A stretch of DNA of 59,749 nucleotides, taken from Bacteroidales bacterium UBA6377. Its GTDB lineage: Bacteria; Bacteroidota; Bacteroidia; Bacteroidales; UBA932. The stretch lies in assembly GCA_002438805.1 (NCBI GenBank), contig DJQV01000025.1:1-59749 (forward strand). The letters are read 5' to 3'. A model generated the notes under the pieces. It made no database searches. It had not been told where the DNA came from and worked only from the letters and a program-made list of their open reading frames with translations. A program made the position numbers and the translations under genes. This document shows, in pieces, positions 44,334 through 52,040 of the stretch. Every line of letters starts with the position of its first letter. Position 1 is the stretch's first letter.

Positions 44334-44875
44334 CGGATGACGTCGGTATTGTCAAATTCCGTACCGCCGGAGGTCATGTCAGGCCTGCCGAGTGAGGGAA
44401 AACGGAATCTGTCCCGTACAATGAACGCATCCGGAAAATCCGGTTTTAGCACTCTCAGCAGGGCCTCTGCCTCCACGCGCGTGCGGAAATTCCCCACCGA
44501 GACTTTATAGTTCGGTGCTGAAAACGACCTGAATATGGGGATGTTGGGATAAATCGTATGAAACCTTGACATTACGGAGAGGGACTCCTCCCTGGCGGTC
44601 CGGCGGCTGTCGAGAAACAGCCTTATCCTGTAGCCGTTTATGGTCTTGGAGACTCCGGCTTCAGCGGCGGAGAGCAGTGCTTTGCGCACTTCCGGGCTCT
44701 GGCGCACGATTATATCCTCCGGAAGGACCGAGAATATGTCGCGTCCGTGCAGGGTTGAGTCTATCTGGGCCTGCACTCCGGCCTGCTCCGCTTCCTCCCC
44801 GAGGGTTACATTCTGCCCCGAAAGATTAAGCAGCGGCATGAAGGCCAATATAAGTATGAGTATGGTCCGTTTCAT
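44330..44875 (-). CDS. SPOR-domain exported protein
   Basis: 181 residues with a signal peptide (ILILILAFMPLLNLSGQ). The C-terminal half (KTINGYRIRLFLDSRRTARE, APNYKVSVGNFRTRVEAEAL) is a SPOR fold, which binds denuded glycan strands of peptidoglycan at division sites. The first 90 residues are not recognised. It lies between the LEA-like lipoprotein (1 base gap) and rpoN (4-base overlap). Confidence 0.8.
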   Translation of the reverse strand: MKRTILILILAFMPLLNLSGQNVTLGEEAEQAGVQAQIDSTLHGRDIFSVLPEDIIVRQSPEVRKALLSAAEAGVSKTINGYRIRLFLDSRRTAREESLSVMSRFHTIYPNIPIFRSFSAPNYKVSVGNFRTRVEAEALLRVLKPDFPDAFIVRDRFRFPSLGRPDMTSGGTEFDNTDVIR

Positions 44876-44876
44876 C

Positions 44877-45344
44877 TCAAATCTTGTCTATCAGTTCCTT
44901 AAGAGGCAAGTCTTTAATCTCCACGGTCTTGCCTACCCCGCCTCTGAGAGCCGGCCGCGCGCTTATGGACAAAGTCATGTCCTGCATGTCGGCTTCGTTG
45001 CCCAATAGTCTCAGGAGCTGGAAAGGGTTGAAGCCTTCGGCCAGACGTCCCTTGACGGGGATGTCGTATTGTTTATCCGAATGGCCTTCGACCATGAGCT
45101 GGTCTGCGCTGAGGTAAATCATGTCCTGCTCTTTCATCTTGATGGTGGCGTTGAGGTCGGTCACCTCAAATCCTACCGTAGGGTTGTGTATGCCTACCTC
45201 CACGAGGGCTGTGATTCCTGAAAGCCCCTGCGGGGCTATCGACACTATGTTGAAGGATGTCACGCTGATGTCCTTCACCTTGCTCCCGCAAGCGGTCAGC
45301 AGAAGTGCGAAAATGGCAACAATTATGACTTTGATCCTTTCCAT
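44877..45344 (-). CDS. LEA type-2-like (WHy domain) lipoprotein
   Basis: 155 residues, lipobox at Cys19 (LLLTAC). The pattern VEVGIHNPTVGFEVTDLNAT, with the Asn-Pro after a strand, followed by a second beta stretch, fits the water-stress/LEA-2 immunoglobulin-like domain. Likely a periplasmic or outer-membrane lipoprotein of unknown role. First gene of the unit with SPOR and rpoN. Confidence 0.75.
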   Translation of the reverse strand: MERIKVIIVAIFALLLTACGSKVKDISVTSFNIVSIAPQGLSGITALVEVGIHNPTVGFEVTDLNATIKMKEQDMIYLSADQLMVEGHSDKQYDIPVKGRLAEGFNPFQLLRLLGNEADMQDMTLSISARPALRGGVGKTVEIKDLPLKELIDKI

Positions 45345-45352
45345 ACGAAATG

Positions 45353-45360
45353 CAAAGATA
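45353..45360 (-). promoter_or_regulatory. -7 promoter box TATCTTTG for the LEA-SPOR-rpoN unit
   Basis: Minus-strand TATCTTTG ends 8 bases before the ATG at 45,344, predicting a leaderless or nearly leaderless message. Confidence 0.55.
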
Positions 45361-45371
45361 AGAAAAATCTA

Positions 45372-45379
45372 TATCTTTG
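45372..45379 (+). promoter_or_regulatory. -7 promoter box TATCTTTG for miaB
   Basis: Plus-strand TATCTTTG ends 9 bases before the miaB ATG. It is identical to, and 11 bases from, the divergent box of the LEA gene. A TTG start inside this box (45,377) is rejected on that ground. Confidence 0.6.
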
Positions 45380-45388
45380 CCCCGGGAT

Positions 45389-46693
45389 ATGAATAAGGTA
45401 TATATTGAGACATACGGCTGCCAGATGAACGTGGCCGACACGGAGATAGTCTTCTCGATCCTCGGGAAGGCCGGGTACACCAGGACGGAAGATATCGGCG
45501 AGGCCGATGTGATAATGGCCAACACCTGCTCGATACGCGACAATGCGGAGCAGAGGATATGGGGACGCATAGACTTTTTCAACCTCCAGAAACGCTCCAG
45601 GCATGGCGTTGTCGTGGGAATCCTCGGCTGCATGGCCGAACGCCTCAAGGAAGCCCTTCTCGAGTCGGGCAAGGTGGACATCGTGGCGGGCCCGGACGCC
45701 TACCGCAACCTTCCCAGTCTGCTCGAAGCCGTCTCCGGGGGACATCCGCAAATGGATGTGATTCTCTCGCGCGAGGAGACCTACGGGGACATCTCGCCGG
45801 TGAGGATGGACCGCAACGGGGTGTCCGCTTTCATCTCGATAATGAGAGGCTGCAACAATGTATGCTCATACTGCGTGGTGCCATACACGAGAGGGGCGGA
45901 GCGCAGCCGCGACTTCCGGACCATAGTCCGCGAGGCCTGCGAGTGCTGCCGTGCCGGGTACAAGGAAATCACCCTTCTGGGGCAGAACGTGGACTCGTAC
46001 CGCTTTGAGAATGTGGATTTTGCCGGGCTCTTGGCAATGGTGGCCGAGGCTGTGCCGCAGATGCGTATCCGATTTTCCACGTCCAACCCGCAGGACATCT
46101 CTGACGATGTGCTCACAGCCATGGCCTTACATCCCAATATCTGCCACCACATCCATCTTCCCGTGCAGTCAGGTTCGGACCGCATACTTGAGAAGATGCG
46201 CCGCCGCTACAGCCGGGAGTGGTACTTGTCCCGCGTGGACAGGATCCGCGAGATCCTTCCCGACTGCGCCATCTCCACTGATGTCATAGCCGGATTCTGC
46301 TCGGAGACGGAGGAGGATCACAAGGATACACTCAGCCTCTTCGAGAAGGTCGGATTCGATGCGGCCTATATGTTCTATTATTCCGAGAGGCCGGGGACAC
46401 TTGCCGCCAGGAAGTACCCTGACGATGTGGACCAGGCCACCAAGACCCGACGTCTGGAGGAGATCATCGCCCTCCAGAACCGTCTGTCGCTTGAAAGCAA
46501 CCGACGGGATGTGGGGAAAAAGTTCCGCGTGCTTGTGGAGGGCCCGTCCAAGAAGAATCCCGACGAGCTCTGCGGGCGCAACCAGCAGAACAAGATGTGC
46601 GTCTGGCCGGACCAGATCCACAAGGCGGGCGACTTTGTGGATGTCGTGGTGAACGACTGCACCCAAGCCACGCTGCTCTGCTCTCTGTTGTAG
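45389..46693 (+). CDS. miaB: tRNA-2-methylthio-N6-dimethylallyladenosine synthase
   Basis: 434 residues. Radical-SAM motif CNNVCSYC, the three N-terminal cluster cysteines (YGCQMN, NTCSIRD, LGCMAERL) and a C-terminal TRAM domain (GDFVDVVVNDCTQATLL) are present. It adds a methylthio group to i6A37 of tRNAs reading UNN codons. Start at 45,389 fits the promoter box and the MNKVYIETYGCQMN opening. Confidence 0.96.
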   Translation: MNKVYIETYGCQMNVADTEIVFSILGKAGYTRTEDIGEADVIMANTCSIRDNAEQRIWGRIDFFNLQKRSRHGVVVGILGCMAERLKEALLESGKVDIVAGPDAYRNLPSLLEAVSGGHPQMDVILSREETYGDISPVRMDRNGVSAFISIMRGCNNVCSYCVVPYTRGAERSRDFRTIVREACECCRAGYKEITLLGQNVDSYRFENVDFAGLLAMVAEAVPQMRIRFSTSNPQDISDDVLTAMALHPNICHHIHLPVQSGSDRILEKMRRRYSREWYLSRVDRIREILPDCAISTDVIAGFCSETEEDHKDTLSLFEKVGFDAAYMFYYSERPGTLAARKYPDDVDQATKTRRLEEIIALQNRLSLESNRRDVGKKFRVLVEGPSKKNPDELCGRNQQNKMCVWPDQIHKAGDFVDVVVNDCTQATLLCSLL

Positions 46694-46771
46694 AGCCGCC
46701 CGTTGACGGGGATGCAGGCCCGTTTTATTGCGAGGCTGTTTTTGAAAAACTTTATAACAATACTTATAACT

Positions 46772-47464
46772 ATGAAGATTAAAGACTTATGCGAGAGCGA
46801 AAGGCCTCGCGAGAAGATGATGCATTTCGGGCCGGCGAGCCTGAGCGATGGAGAACTGATAGCCGTGCTTCTGCGGAGCGGAAGCCGCACGGACAGTGCC
46901 CTTGATCTGGCTCAGCGCCTGCTGGCGATGTCCGGCGGACATCTTGTCGAACTTTTCAACATGCCGTCCTCAAGGATGAGCTCGATTCCGGGGATCGGAG
47001 CTGTGAAGGTCGCATCGGTGCTCGCCGCGTTCGAACTCGGCAAACGCTTCCTCGCGGAAGAAGCCAGCGTGGAGAAGAAGCCGATACTGACATCCAGGAT
47101 GGTGTACGACATCATGATTCCCTCTCTCAAGGGGCTGAAGCACGAGGAATGCTGGGTGCTGTTGCTCAATGACAGCAGCTACCTGTTGTCCCGGGTCAAG
47201 GTCACCAGCGGCGGAGGCCGTTCTACCGTGATAGACATCAGACAGGTGGTACGGCTCGCCCTGGACAGGAGCGCTTCCGGGATGATCCTTGTCCACAACC
47301 ACCCGAGCGGCAATCCTCACCCCAGCAACGCTGACATCACACAGACGGACTCGCTGCACAAGGCCTGCAACGCCTGCGGCCTCGAACTCATGGATCACGT
47401 GGTGGTGTGCGACGATGCCTTTTTCTCATTCTCCGAAGAGCGGATGTACCCGGCAGCACTCTGA
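46772..47464 (+). CDS. radC: RadC-like JAB-domain protein
   Basis: 230 residues from the ATG at 46,772 (MKIKDLCESERPREKM is the usual opening; an earlier in-frame ATG gives a non-homologous extension). The helix-hairpin-helix part (SSIPGIGAVKVASVLAAFEL) precedes the JAMM metal-binding motif HNHPSGNPHPSNAD. Named for DNA repair in older literature, but its true role is unsettled. The metal-ligand set is complete. Confidence 0.93.
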   Translation: MKIKDLCESERPREKMMHFGPASLSDGELIAVLLRSGSRTDSALDLAQRLLAMSGGHLVELFNMPSSRMSSIPGIGAVKVASVLAAFELGKRFLAEEASVEKKPILTSRMVYDIMIPSLKGLKHEECWVLLLNDSSYLLSRVKVTSGGGRSTVIDIRQVVRLALDRSASGMILVHNHPSGNPHPSNADITQTDSLHKACNACGLELMDHVVVCDDAFFSFSEERMYPAAL

Positions 47465-47507
47465 CGGTACGGCAGGCCGCTCTTCTCCAATATGAACTCC
47501 GGCGCTT

Positions 47508-47669
47508 GAATGGTTTCGTACGGGAAATGGCCCTTTGCCGTACACCACAGGGGCTGATTCTGCACCGCAAAGCCTTTCGCCCCATGCCGTACAGAAAACA
47601 GGGTCATTTCTGTACGCGAGCCACCTAAGGACCTGTCCCGTACAGAAAACCGGCCATTTCATGCACGGG
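47508..47669 (-). repeat. Interspersed intergenic hairpin repeat, copy B plus an extra hairpin
   Basis: The unit of copy A (42,731-42,843) recurs here inverted at 47,508-47,619. Segments: GTACGGGAAATGGCC with CTTTGCCGTAC (47,518-47,543), and the hairpin GTACAGAAAAC..TTTCTGTAC (47,589-47,615). A third, diverged hairpin CCCGTACAGAAAACC..GCACGGG follows at 47,637-47,669, showing internal repetition. The 308-base gap between radC and dnaK contains only this and the dnaK terminator. Short open frames inside are by-products of the repeat. Confidence 0.8.
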
Positions 47670-47691
47670 AGAACTTTGCCGGCACGCGCGG

Positions 47692-47733
47692 CACAAAAAA
47701 AAGCCCGGAATGCCTTTCGACATTCCGGGCTTT
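47692..47733 (-). terminator. Terminator after dnaK
   Basis: On the minus strand, AGCCCGGAATG pairs with CATTCCGGGCT around an 8-base loop and is followed by nine or so T. Confidence 0.92.
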
Positions 47734-47772
47734 CGCTTAAAACTCAAGCGTCAAGCAGACGCAACGGCCATA

Positions 47773-49662
47773 TTAGTTGTTCTCGCTGAAGTCAGGCTGA
47801 GGACCATCCTGAGGAGCTTCAGGCCCCTGCGGATTCTGAGGACCCTGAGCACCGCCCTGGGCAGCTTTCGCCATATCCTCGGAAGCGGCATGCCAAGCGG
47901 CTTCAAGCTCTGAACTGTAGCGGTCGATGTCAGCGATGTTCTTCTCCTCAACGGCCTTCTTCAAGCTTGCGCAGGCAGACTCGATAGCTGACTTCTTCTC
48001 AGCAGGAATCTTGTCACCATACTCCTTGAGGTTCTTCTCGGTCTGGAAGACATTGGCATCTGCGCTATTGATCTTGTCAGCCTTCTCCCTCTCGGCCTTG
48101 TCGGCAGCCTCGTTGGCCTTGGCCTCGTCACGCATCCTCTTGATCTCCTCCTCGCTAAGGCCGCTGGAAGCCTCGATACGGATGTGCTGCTCCTTGCCGG
48201 TGGACTTGTCCTTAGCGGATACGCTCAGGATACCGTTGGTATCGATATCGAAGGAAACTTCGATCTGAGGAACTCCACGCGGTGCCGGTGCGATGCCGTC
48301 GAGATGGAACACACCGATCTGCTTGTTGTCCTTGGCCATAGGGCGCTCGCCCTGAAGTACGCGAACCTCAACTGAAGGCTGGTTGTCTGCCGCTGTGCTG
48401 AACACCTGCTCCTTGTGTACAGGGATAGTGGTGTTGGCATCGATAAGCTTGGTCATCACGCCGCCGAGAGTCTCGATACCGAGTGACAGCGGGGTCACAT
48501 CAAGCAGAAGGACATCCTTCACATCACCTGCGAGCACACCGCCCTGGATGGCAGCACCGATGGCTACAACCTCATCAGGGTTGACACTCTTGTTAGGCTC
48601 CTTGCCGAAGAAGTTCTTGACAAGCTCCTGAACCTTAGGGATACGGGTTGAACCACCGACGAGCAGGACTTCGTCAATATCTGAAGCGCTCAGGTGAGCA
48701 TCTGCAAGGGCCTTGCGGCAAGGCTCTATAGACCTCTGGAAGAGATCGTCGCAGAGAGCCTCGAACTTGGCACGGGTAAGGGTCTTCACAAGATGCTTAG
48801 GCATACCATCTACTGCTGTGATGTAAGGCAGGTTGATCTCTGCGCTCGCAGCACTTGAAAGCTCGATCTTCGCTTTCTCGGCGGCCTCCTTGAGCCTCTG
48901 GAGAGCCATAGGGTCTTTCTTGAGGTCCATTCCGGAGTTCTCTTTGGCGAACTCTGAAGCAAGCCAGTCTATGATGGCCTGATCGAAATCATCACCTCCC
49001 AAGTGGGTATCACCGTTGGTTGACTTGACTTCGAATACGCCGTCACCGAGTTCCAGGATGGAGATATCGAATGTACCGCCACCGAGGTCATATACGGCGA
49101 CCTTCATGTTCTTGCTCTTCTTGTCCAGACCATAGGCGAGGGCTGCGGCCGTAGGCTCGTTGATGATACGCTTCACATCAAGACCTGCAATCTTGCCGGC
49201 CTCCTTGGTGGCCTGACGCTGTGAGTCTGAGAAGTATGCCGGTACAGTGATGACAGCCTCGGTCACTTCCTGACGGAGATAATCCTCAGCAGTCTTCTTC
49301 ATCTTCTGAAGGATGATGGCTGAAATCTCCTGTGGAGAATACAGGTGTCCGTTGATGTCAACACGCGGGGTATTGTTCTCACCGCGTACTACCGTATAAG
49401 GGACACGGGCGATTTCCTTGGTTACCTGATCGTAGGTCTCACCCATAAACCTCTTGATGGAGAATATGGTGTTCTTAGGGTTGGTGATAGCCTGACGCTT
49501 GGCAGGGTTGCCCACCTTGCGCTCACCATTCTCTGTAAACGCAACCACTGACGGAGTGGTGCGGGAACCTTCATCGTTGATGATTACGGTCGGCTGGTTG
49601 CCTTCCATAACGGCTACGCAAGAGTTCGTAGTACCGAGGTCAATTCCTATAATCTTTCCCAT
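47773..49662 (-). CDS. dnaK: Molecular chaperone DnaK (Hsp70)
   Basis: 629 residues. Opens MGKIIGIDLGTTNSCVAVME, with VPAYFSDSQRQATKEAG, VYDLGGGTFDISILELG and LVGGSTRIPKVQELV, all Hsp70 nucleotide-binding signatures; the substrate-binding domain and Pro/Gln-rich C-terminal tail follow. No grpE or dnaJ gene is adjacent, so it is monocistronic here with its own terminator. No CIRCE element is seen upstream; a 17-base palindrome lies about 96 bases before the start. Confidence 0.98.
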   Translation of the reverse strand: MGKIIGIDLGTTNSCVAVMEGNQPTVIINDEGSRTTPSVVAFTENGERKVGNPAKRQAITNPKNTIFSIKRFMGETYDQVTKEIARVPYTVVRGENNTPRVDINGHLYSPQEISAIILQKMKKTAEDYLRQEVTEAVITVPAYFSDSQRQATKEAGKIAGLDVKRIINEPTAAALAYGLDKKSKNMKVAVYDLGGGTFDISILELGDGVFEVKSTNGDTHLGGDDFDQAIIDWLASEFAKENSGMDLKKDPMALQRLKEAAEKAKIELSSAASAEINLPYITAVDGMPKHLVKTLTRAKFEALCDDLFQRSIEPCRKALADAHLSASDIDEVLLVGGSTRIPKVQELVKNFFGKEPNKSVNPDEVVAIGAAIQGGVLAGDVKDVLLLDVTPLSLGIETLGGVMTKLIDANTTIPVHKEQVFSTAADNQPSVEVRVLQGERPMAKDNKQIGVFHLDGIAPAPRGVPQIEVSFDIDTNGILSVSAKDKSTGKEQHIRIEASSGLSEEEIKRMRDEAKANEAADKAEREKADKINSADANVFQTEKNLKEYGDKIPAEKKSAIESACASLKKAVEEKNIADIDRYSSELEAAWHAASEDMAKAAQGGAQGPQNPQGPEAPQDGPQPDFSENN

Positions 49663-49757
49663 AATATAATGTTTTTTAAAATTTCACTTCAACTCTCCCG
49701 CCTCACCCGAGGCAGGACGCTTAGAGAAATATCAAAACATTTGCCAAGCACCCCTGA

Positions 49758-49774
49758 TGTGACATTTTGTCACA
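49758..49774. promoter_or_regulatory. 17-base perfect palindrome upstream of dnaK
   Basis: TGTGACA-TTT-TGTCACA has perfect 7-base arms and a 3-base centre, the same geometry as the dyads at 51,906. It lies between dnaK and the carboxyltransferase terminator hairpin. CRP sites have a 6-base rather than a 7-base gap between TGTGA and TCACA, so it is not a standard CRP site. Confidence 0.5.
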
Positions 49775-49776
49775 AC

Positions 49777-49809
49777 GAGGCCCGGCTCCCACGTTTGGAA
49801 CCGGGCCTC
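49777..49809 (-). terminator. Hairpin after the carboxyltransferase gene
   Basis: GAGGCCCGG (49,777-49,785) pairs perfectly with CCGGGCCTC (49,801-49,809). No T-run follows, so termination is likely but not certain. Confidence 0.6.
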
Positions 49810-49829
49810 GACATTATCTCACGTATCCC

Positions 49830-51611
49830 CTACTCCACGAAAGCGACAATCTCGCCCTTGACGACATCCTTGCCTTGAGGGGCTGTGACAGCGACAATCC
49901 GTCCGCTGGCAGCAGGCACAATCTCCTCCATGCCATAGTATGTCTGGACATAGCCGCAAGGCTCACCTGCCTTGACGGCAGTGCCGGTGACAGGAGCCGT
50001 AGAGACGTCATCCACGTCAATCTGCCAGAGCATCTTGCCCTTGGCGGGAGCCTGCAGCGGTGTGGCCTTCGGATACTTGGCCACATAGCTGTCGATGTCA
50101 AACTCAGGCATCTCGACCACGGCACGCTTGACGACAATCGGAGCGCCGGCCTTGGCCTTGAGATCACTGAGTTCCTTGTTGAACCGCTCCTTGGCGACAC
50201 CGCTCCTGTAGTCGCGGTACTGGCGCTCGTGCATGGCCAGTTCGAAGAGCTCCTCATCGTCCTGACCGCAGTCCCAGCCTTCATCTTTCATCATCTTGCG
50301 GAACTTAGGAAGTTCGTCAGGATACTCGTCCTGAGGGTTGCCGGTATAGAACTCCATGCCCTTCTCCTTGGCGAGGGCCACAATCTCCGGAGCGAGCTTG
50401 CCCGGGAGTTTACCCATCCTTCCGAGAATCATTCCCCAGGTGTCCTTGTCGATGGTGCTGAAGCGAGGCTTGTTCTGGCTCAGCGCGAGGAGATTCATCA
50501 GCGCGGTGTTCTTGACATACTGGCTGAACGGAGTCACGAGAGGTGGATAGCCAAGACGCGGCCATACATACTCGACTTCGTTGAACAGCTTGACCATCAA
50601 TGTGTCAAGGCTGCTCTCCGGCTTACCGTTGGCCCTCTCTGAGGCGTTGATCGCAGCCTTGAATCCCTTGAGATCTGCCATCATGGAGCCCATCATGCCG
50701 CCAGGCAGGCCGCAACCCACGAGGAGCGAGGTCATCAGGGCGTTGCTCGGGTTGATCCAGTAGCCGAGGAAGTCATCGATGAACTCCTGAGTCAGGCGAC
50801 GGACCTCCATGTAGGCGTCCATGTTGATGTCCTTGACCTGAAAACCGTCGGCACGGAGCATCTGCTGGATGGTGATGACATCCGGGTGAACCTTGCCCCA
50901 GGCGAGAGGCTCGACAGCCACGTCTATGTAGTCGATGCCGGCACGGGCGACCTCAAGCATTGAAGCCGGTGAGAAACCCGGGCCGCAGTGCCCGTGGTAC
51001 TGGAGCTTGATATGAGGGTATTTTTTCTTGATGTCGGAAGTGAGCTGTGCCAGGAACGTAGGGCGTCCCACACCGGCCATGTCCTTGAGGCAGATCTCAT
51101 CGGTGCCATACTCGACCAGATGGTCAACCACACCCATATAATACTCCACCGTATGCACAGGTGAATGGGTGATGGAGAGGGCTCCCTGGGAAATCATCCC
51201 CGCCTTCTTGGCGAACTCAACGGAAAGTTTGAGATTGCGGTGGTCGTTCAGACCGCAGAAAGAGCGGGAGATGTCAGTGCCCTGAGCCTTCTTGACCTTG
51301 AACATGAGTTCGCGGACATCGGCCGGTACAGGATTCATTCTCAAGGCGTTGAGACCGCGCTCCAGCATGTGGGTCTGGATGCCGGCCTTGTGGAATGGGG
51401 CCGTCCACTTGCGGACCGAAACATTAGGGTTCTCCCCGTAGAGGAGGTTCACCTGCTCGAACGCTCCGCCGTTGGTCTCCACACGGTCGAAGCATCCCAT
51501 ATCGATGATGGCCGGAGCCACCCTGACAAGCTGGTCCACACGGGGCTGGTACTTGCCCGAGGACTGCCACATGTCCCTATATACAAGGGAAAACTTTATC
51601 TCTTTAGCCAT
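49830..51611 (-). CDS. Carboxyltransferase subunit (pyruvate carboxylase B / oxaloacetate decarboxylase alpha-like)
   Basis: 593 residues from the ATG at 51,611. The N-terminal TIM barrel (KFSLVYRDMWQSSGKY, GCFDRVETNGGAFEQVNLL, SFCGLNDHRNLKLSVEFAKK, YHGHCGPGFSPASMLEVA) is the carboxyltransferase core; DEICLKDMAGVGRP holds the carboxyl-accepting Lys. The conserved PYC_OADA region follows. The C-terminal 70 residues have the biotinyl fold, but where A-M-K-M carries biotin this protein has YYGMEEI (residues about 558-564): the Lys is missing. It must then use a separate biotin carrier, or the domain has another role. Upstream in-frame codons are ignored because a TATCTTTG box lies between. Confidence 0.85.
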   Translation of the reverse strand: MAKEIKFSLVYRDMWQSSGKYQPRVDQLVRVAPAIIDMGCFDRVETNGGAFEQVNLLYGENPNVSVRKWTAPFHKAGIQTHMLERGLNALRMNPVPADVRELMFKVKKAQGTDISRSFCGLNDHRNLKLSVEFAKKAGMISQGALSITHSPVHTVEYYMGVVDHLVEYGTDEICLKDMAGVGRPTFLAQLTSDIKKKYPHIKLQYHGHCGPGFSPASMLEVARAGIDYIDVAVEPLAWGKVHPDVITIQQMLRADGFQVKDINMDAYMEVRRLTQEFIDDFLGYWINPSNALMTSLLVGCGLPGGMMGSMMADLKGFKAAINASERANGKPESSLDTLMVKLFNEVEYVWPRLGYPPLVTPFSQYVKNTALMNLLALSQNKPRFSTIDKDTWGMILGRMGKLPGKLAPEIVALAKEKGMEFYTGNPQDEYPDELPKFRKMMKDEGWDCGQDDEELFELAMHERQYRDYRSGVAKERFNKELSDLKAKAGAPIVVKRAVVEMPEFDIDSYVAKYPKATPLQAPAKGKMLWQIDVDDVSTAPVTGTAVKAGEPCGYVQTYYGMEEIVPAASGRIVAVTAPQGKDVVKGEIVAFVE

Positions 51612-51637
51612 AATGTATATTTTCTGACTTTTGCGCA

Positions 51638-51645
51638 CAAAGATA
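51638..51645 (-). promoter_or_regulatory. -7 promoter box TATCTTTG for the carboxyltransferase gene
   Basis: Minus-strand TATCTTTG ends 26 bases before the ATG at 51,611. It supports that start over one 105 bases upstream. Confidence 0.55.
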
Positions 51646-51736
51646 ATCGTTTTTTCCGGTTTATTTTCCGCATTTATGCGCCTTAGGGTCTTGCACAGTT
51701 GAAAAATAATTCTCACCTTTGCAATCCAATTGACAC

Positions 51737-51810
51737 GGTGCGATTAGTTCAGTTGGTAGAGCACCAGATTGTGGTTCTGGGTGTCGTGGGTTCGAGCCCC
51801 ACATCGCACC
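51737..51810 (+). tRNA. tRNA-His (GTG anticodon)
   Basis: Cloverleaf: acceptor stem GTGCGAT/ATCGCAC, anticodon arm CCAGA-TTGTGGT-TCTGG with GTG at 51,771-51,773, T arm GTGGG-TTCGAGC-CCCAC. An extra G at 51,737 opposite discriminator C is the G-1 that marks tRNA-His. CCA is not encoded. A terminator follows directly. Confidence 0.97.
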
Positions 51811-51816
51811 CGAAGA

Positions 51817-51841
51817 GGTCGGCTTCCAGCCGGCCTTTTTT
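51817..51841 (+). terminator. Terminator after tRNA-His
   Basis: GGTCGGC (51,817-51,823) pairs with GCCGGCC (51,829-51,835, one G-T pair), 5-base loop, then six T. Confidence 0.88.
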
Positions 51842-51905
51842 GGTATCAGGCGGTAAGCCCGGCACCCTCTGCCTAGCGCTTGCTGTGCTGCCAAGCCCTG
51901 GTGAT

Positions 51906-51944
51906 TGTAAAATTCTTTTACATCGAGTGTAAAGTTTTTTTACA
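51906..51944. promoter_or_regulatory. Tandem dyad operators upstream of the ABC permease
   Basis: Two 17-base dyads, TGTAAAA-TTC-TTTTACA (51,906-51,922, perfect) and TGTAAAG-TTT-TTTTACA (51,928-51,944, one mismatch), have centres 22 bases apart, two turns of the helix. They lie about 110 and 88 bases before the transcription start predicted from the site at 51,998, where enhancer-binding activators of sigma-54 usually bind. Confidence 0.65.
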
Positions 51945-51997
51945 TGTTCAGCCGAATCCTCCCATGCAACACATTGCCTTACAGCACATTATACGCA

Positions 51998-52013
51998 TGG
52001 CACAGTTTCAGCA
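51998..52013 (+). promoter_or_regulatory. Putative sigma-54 (-24/-12) promoter
   Basis: TGGCACAGTTTCAGCA has the GG-N10-GC core (GG 51,999-52,000; GC 52,011-52,012) and a full TGGCAC at -24; the -12 part is CAGCA instead of TTGCA. Transcription would start near 52,024, 17 bases before the ATG. Confidence 0.55.
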
Positions 52014-52040
52014 TTCCCCAAAAACGGACAAAAAAATACT

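Noticed and set aside
43308..44510. 400-codon plus-strand frame opposite rpoN
   Set aside because: The minus strand is a full-length sigma-54 factor; the plus frame has no recognisable domain and spans two genes.
47395..47662. Short overlapping open frames in the radC-dnaK gap
   Set aside because: They arise from the hairpin repeat; similar frames appear in copy A only because of the shared DNA, and none has a start context or conserved reading.
42731..47669. CRISPR-like array
   Set aside because: The repeated units are only two, 4.7 kb apart, inverted, and made of hairpins of differing sequence; no regular spacers or cas genes exist.
49663..49757. Sigma-54 promoter before dnaK
   Set aside because: A minus-strand TGGCAAATGTTTTGA has GG but GA instead of GC at -12, so the core is not met.
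49758..49774. CRP/FNR site
   Set aside because: The gap between TGTGA and TCACA is 7, not 6, and no Crp-type gene is in view.
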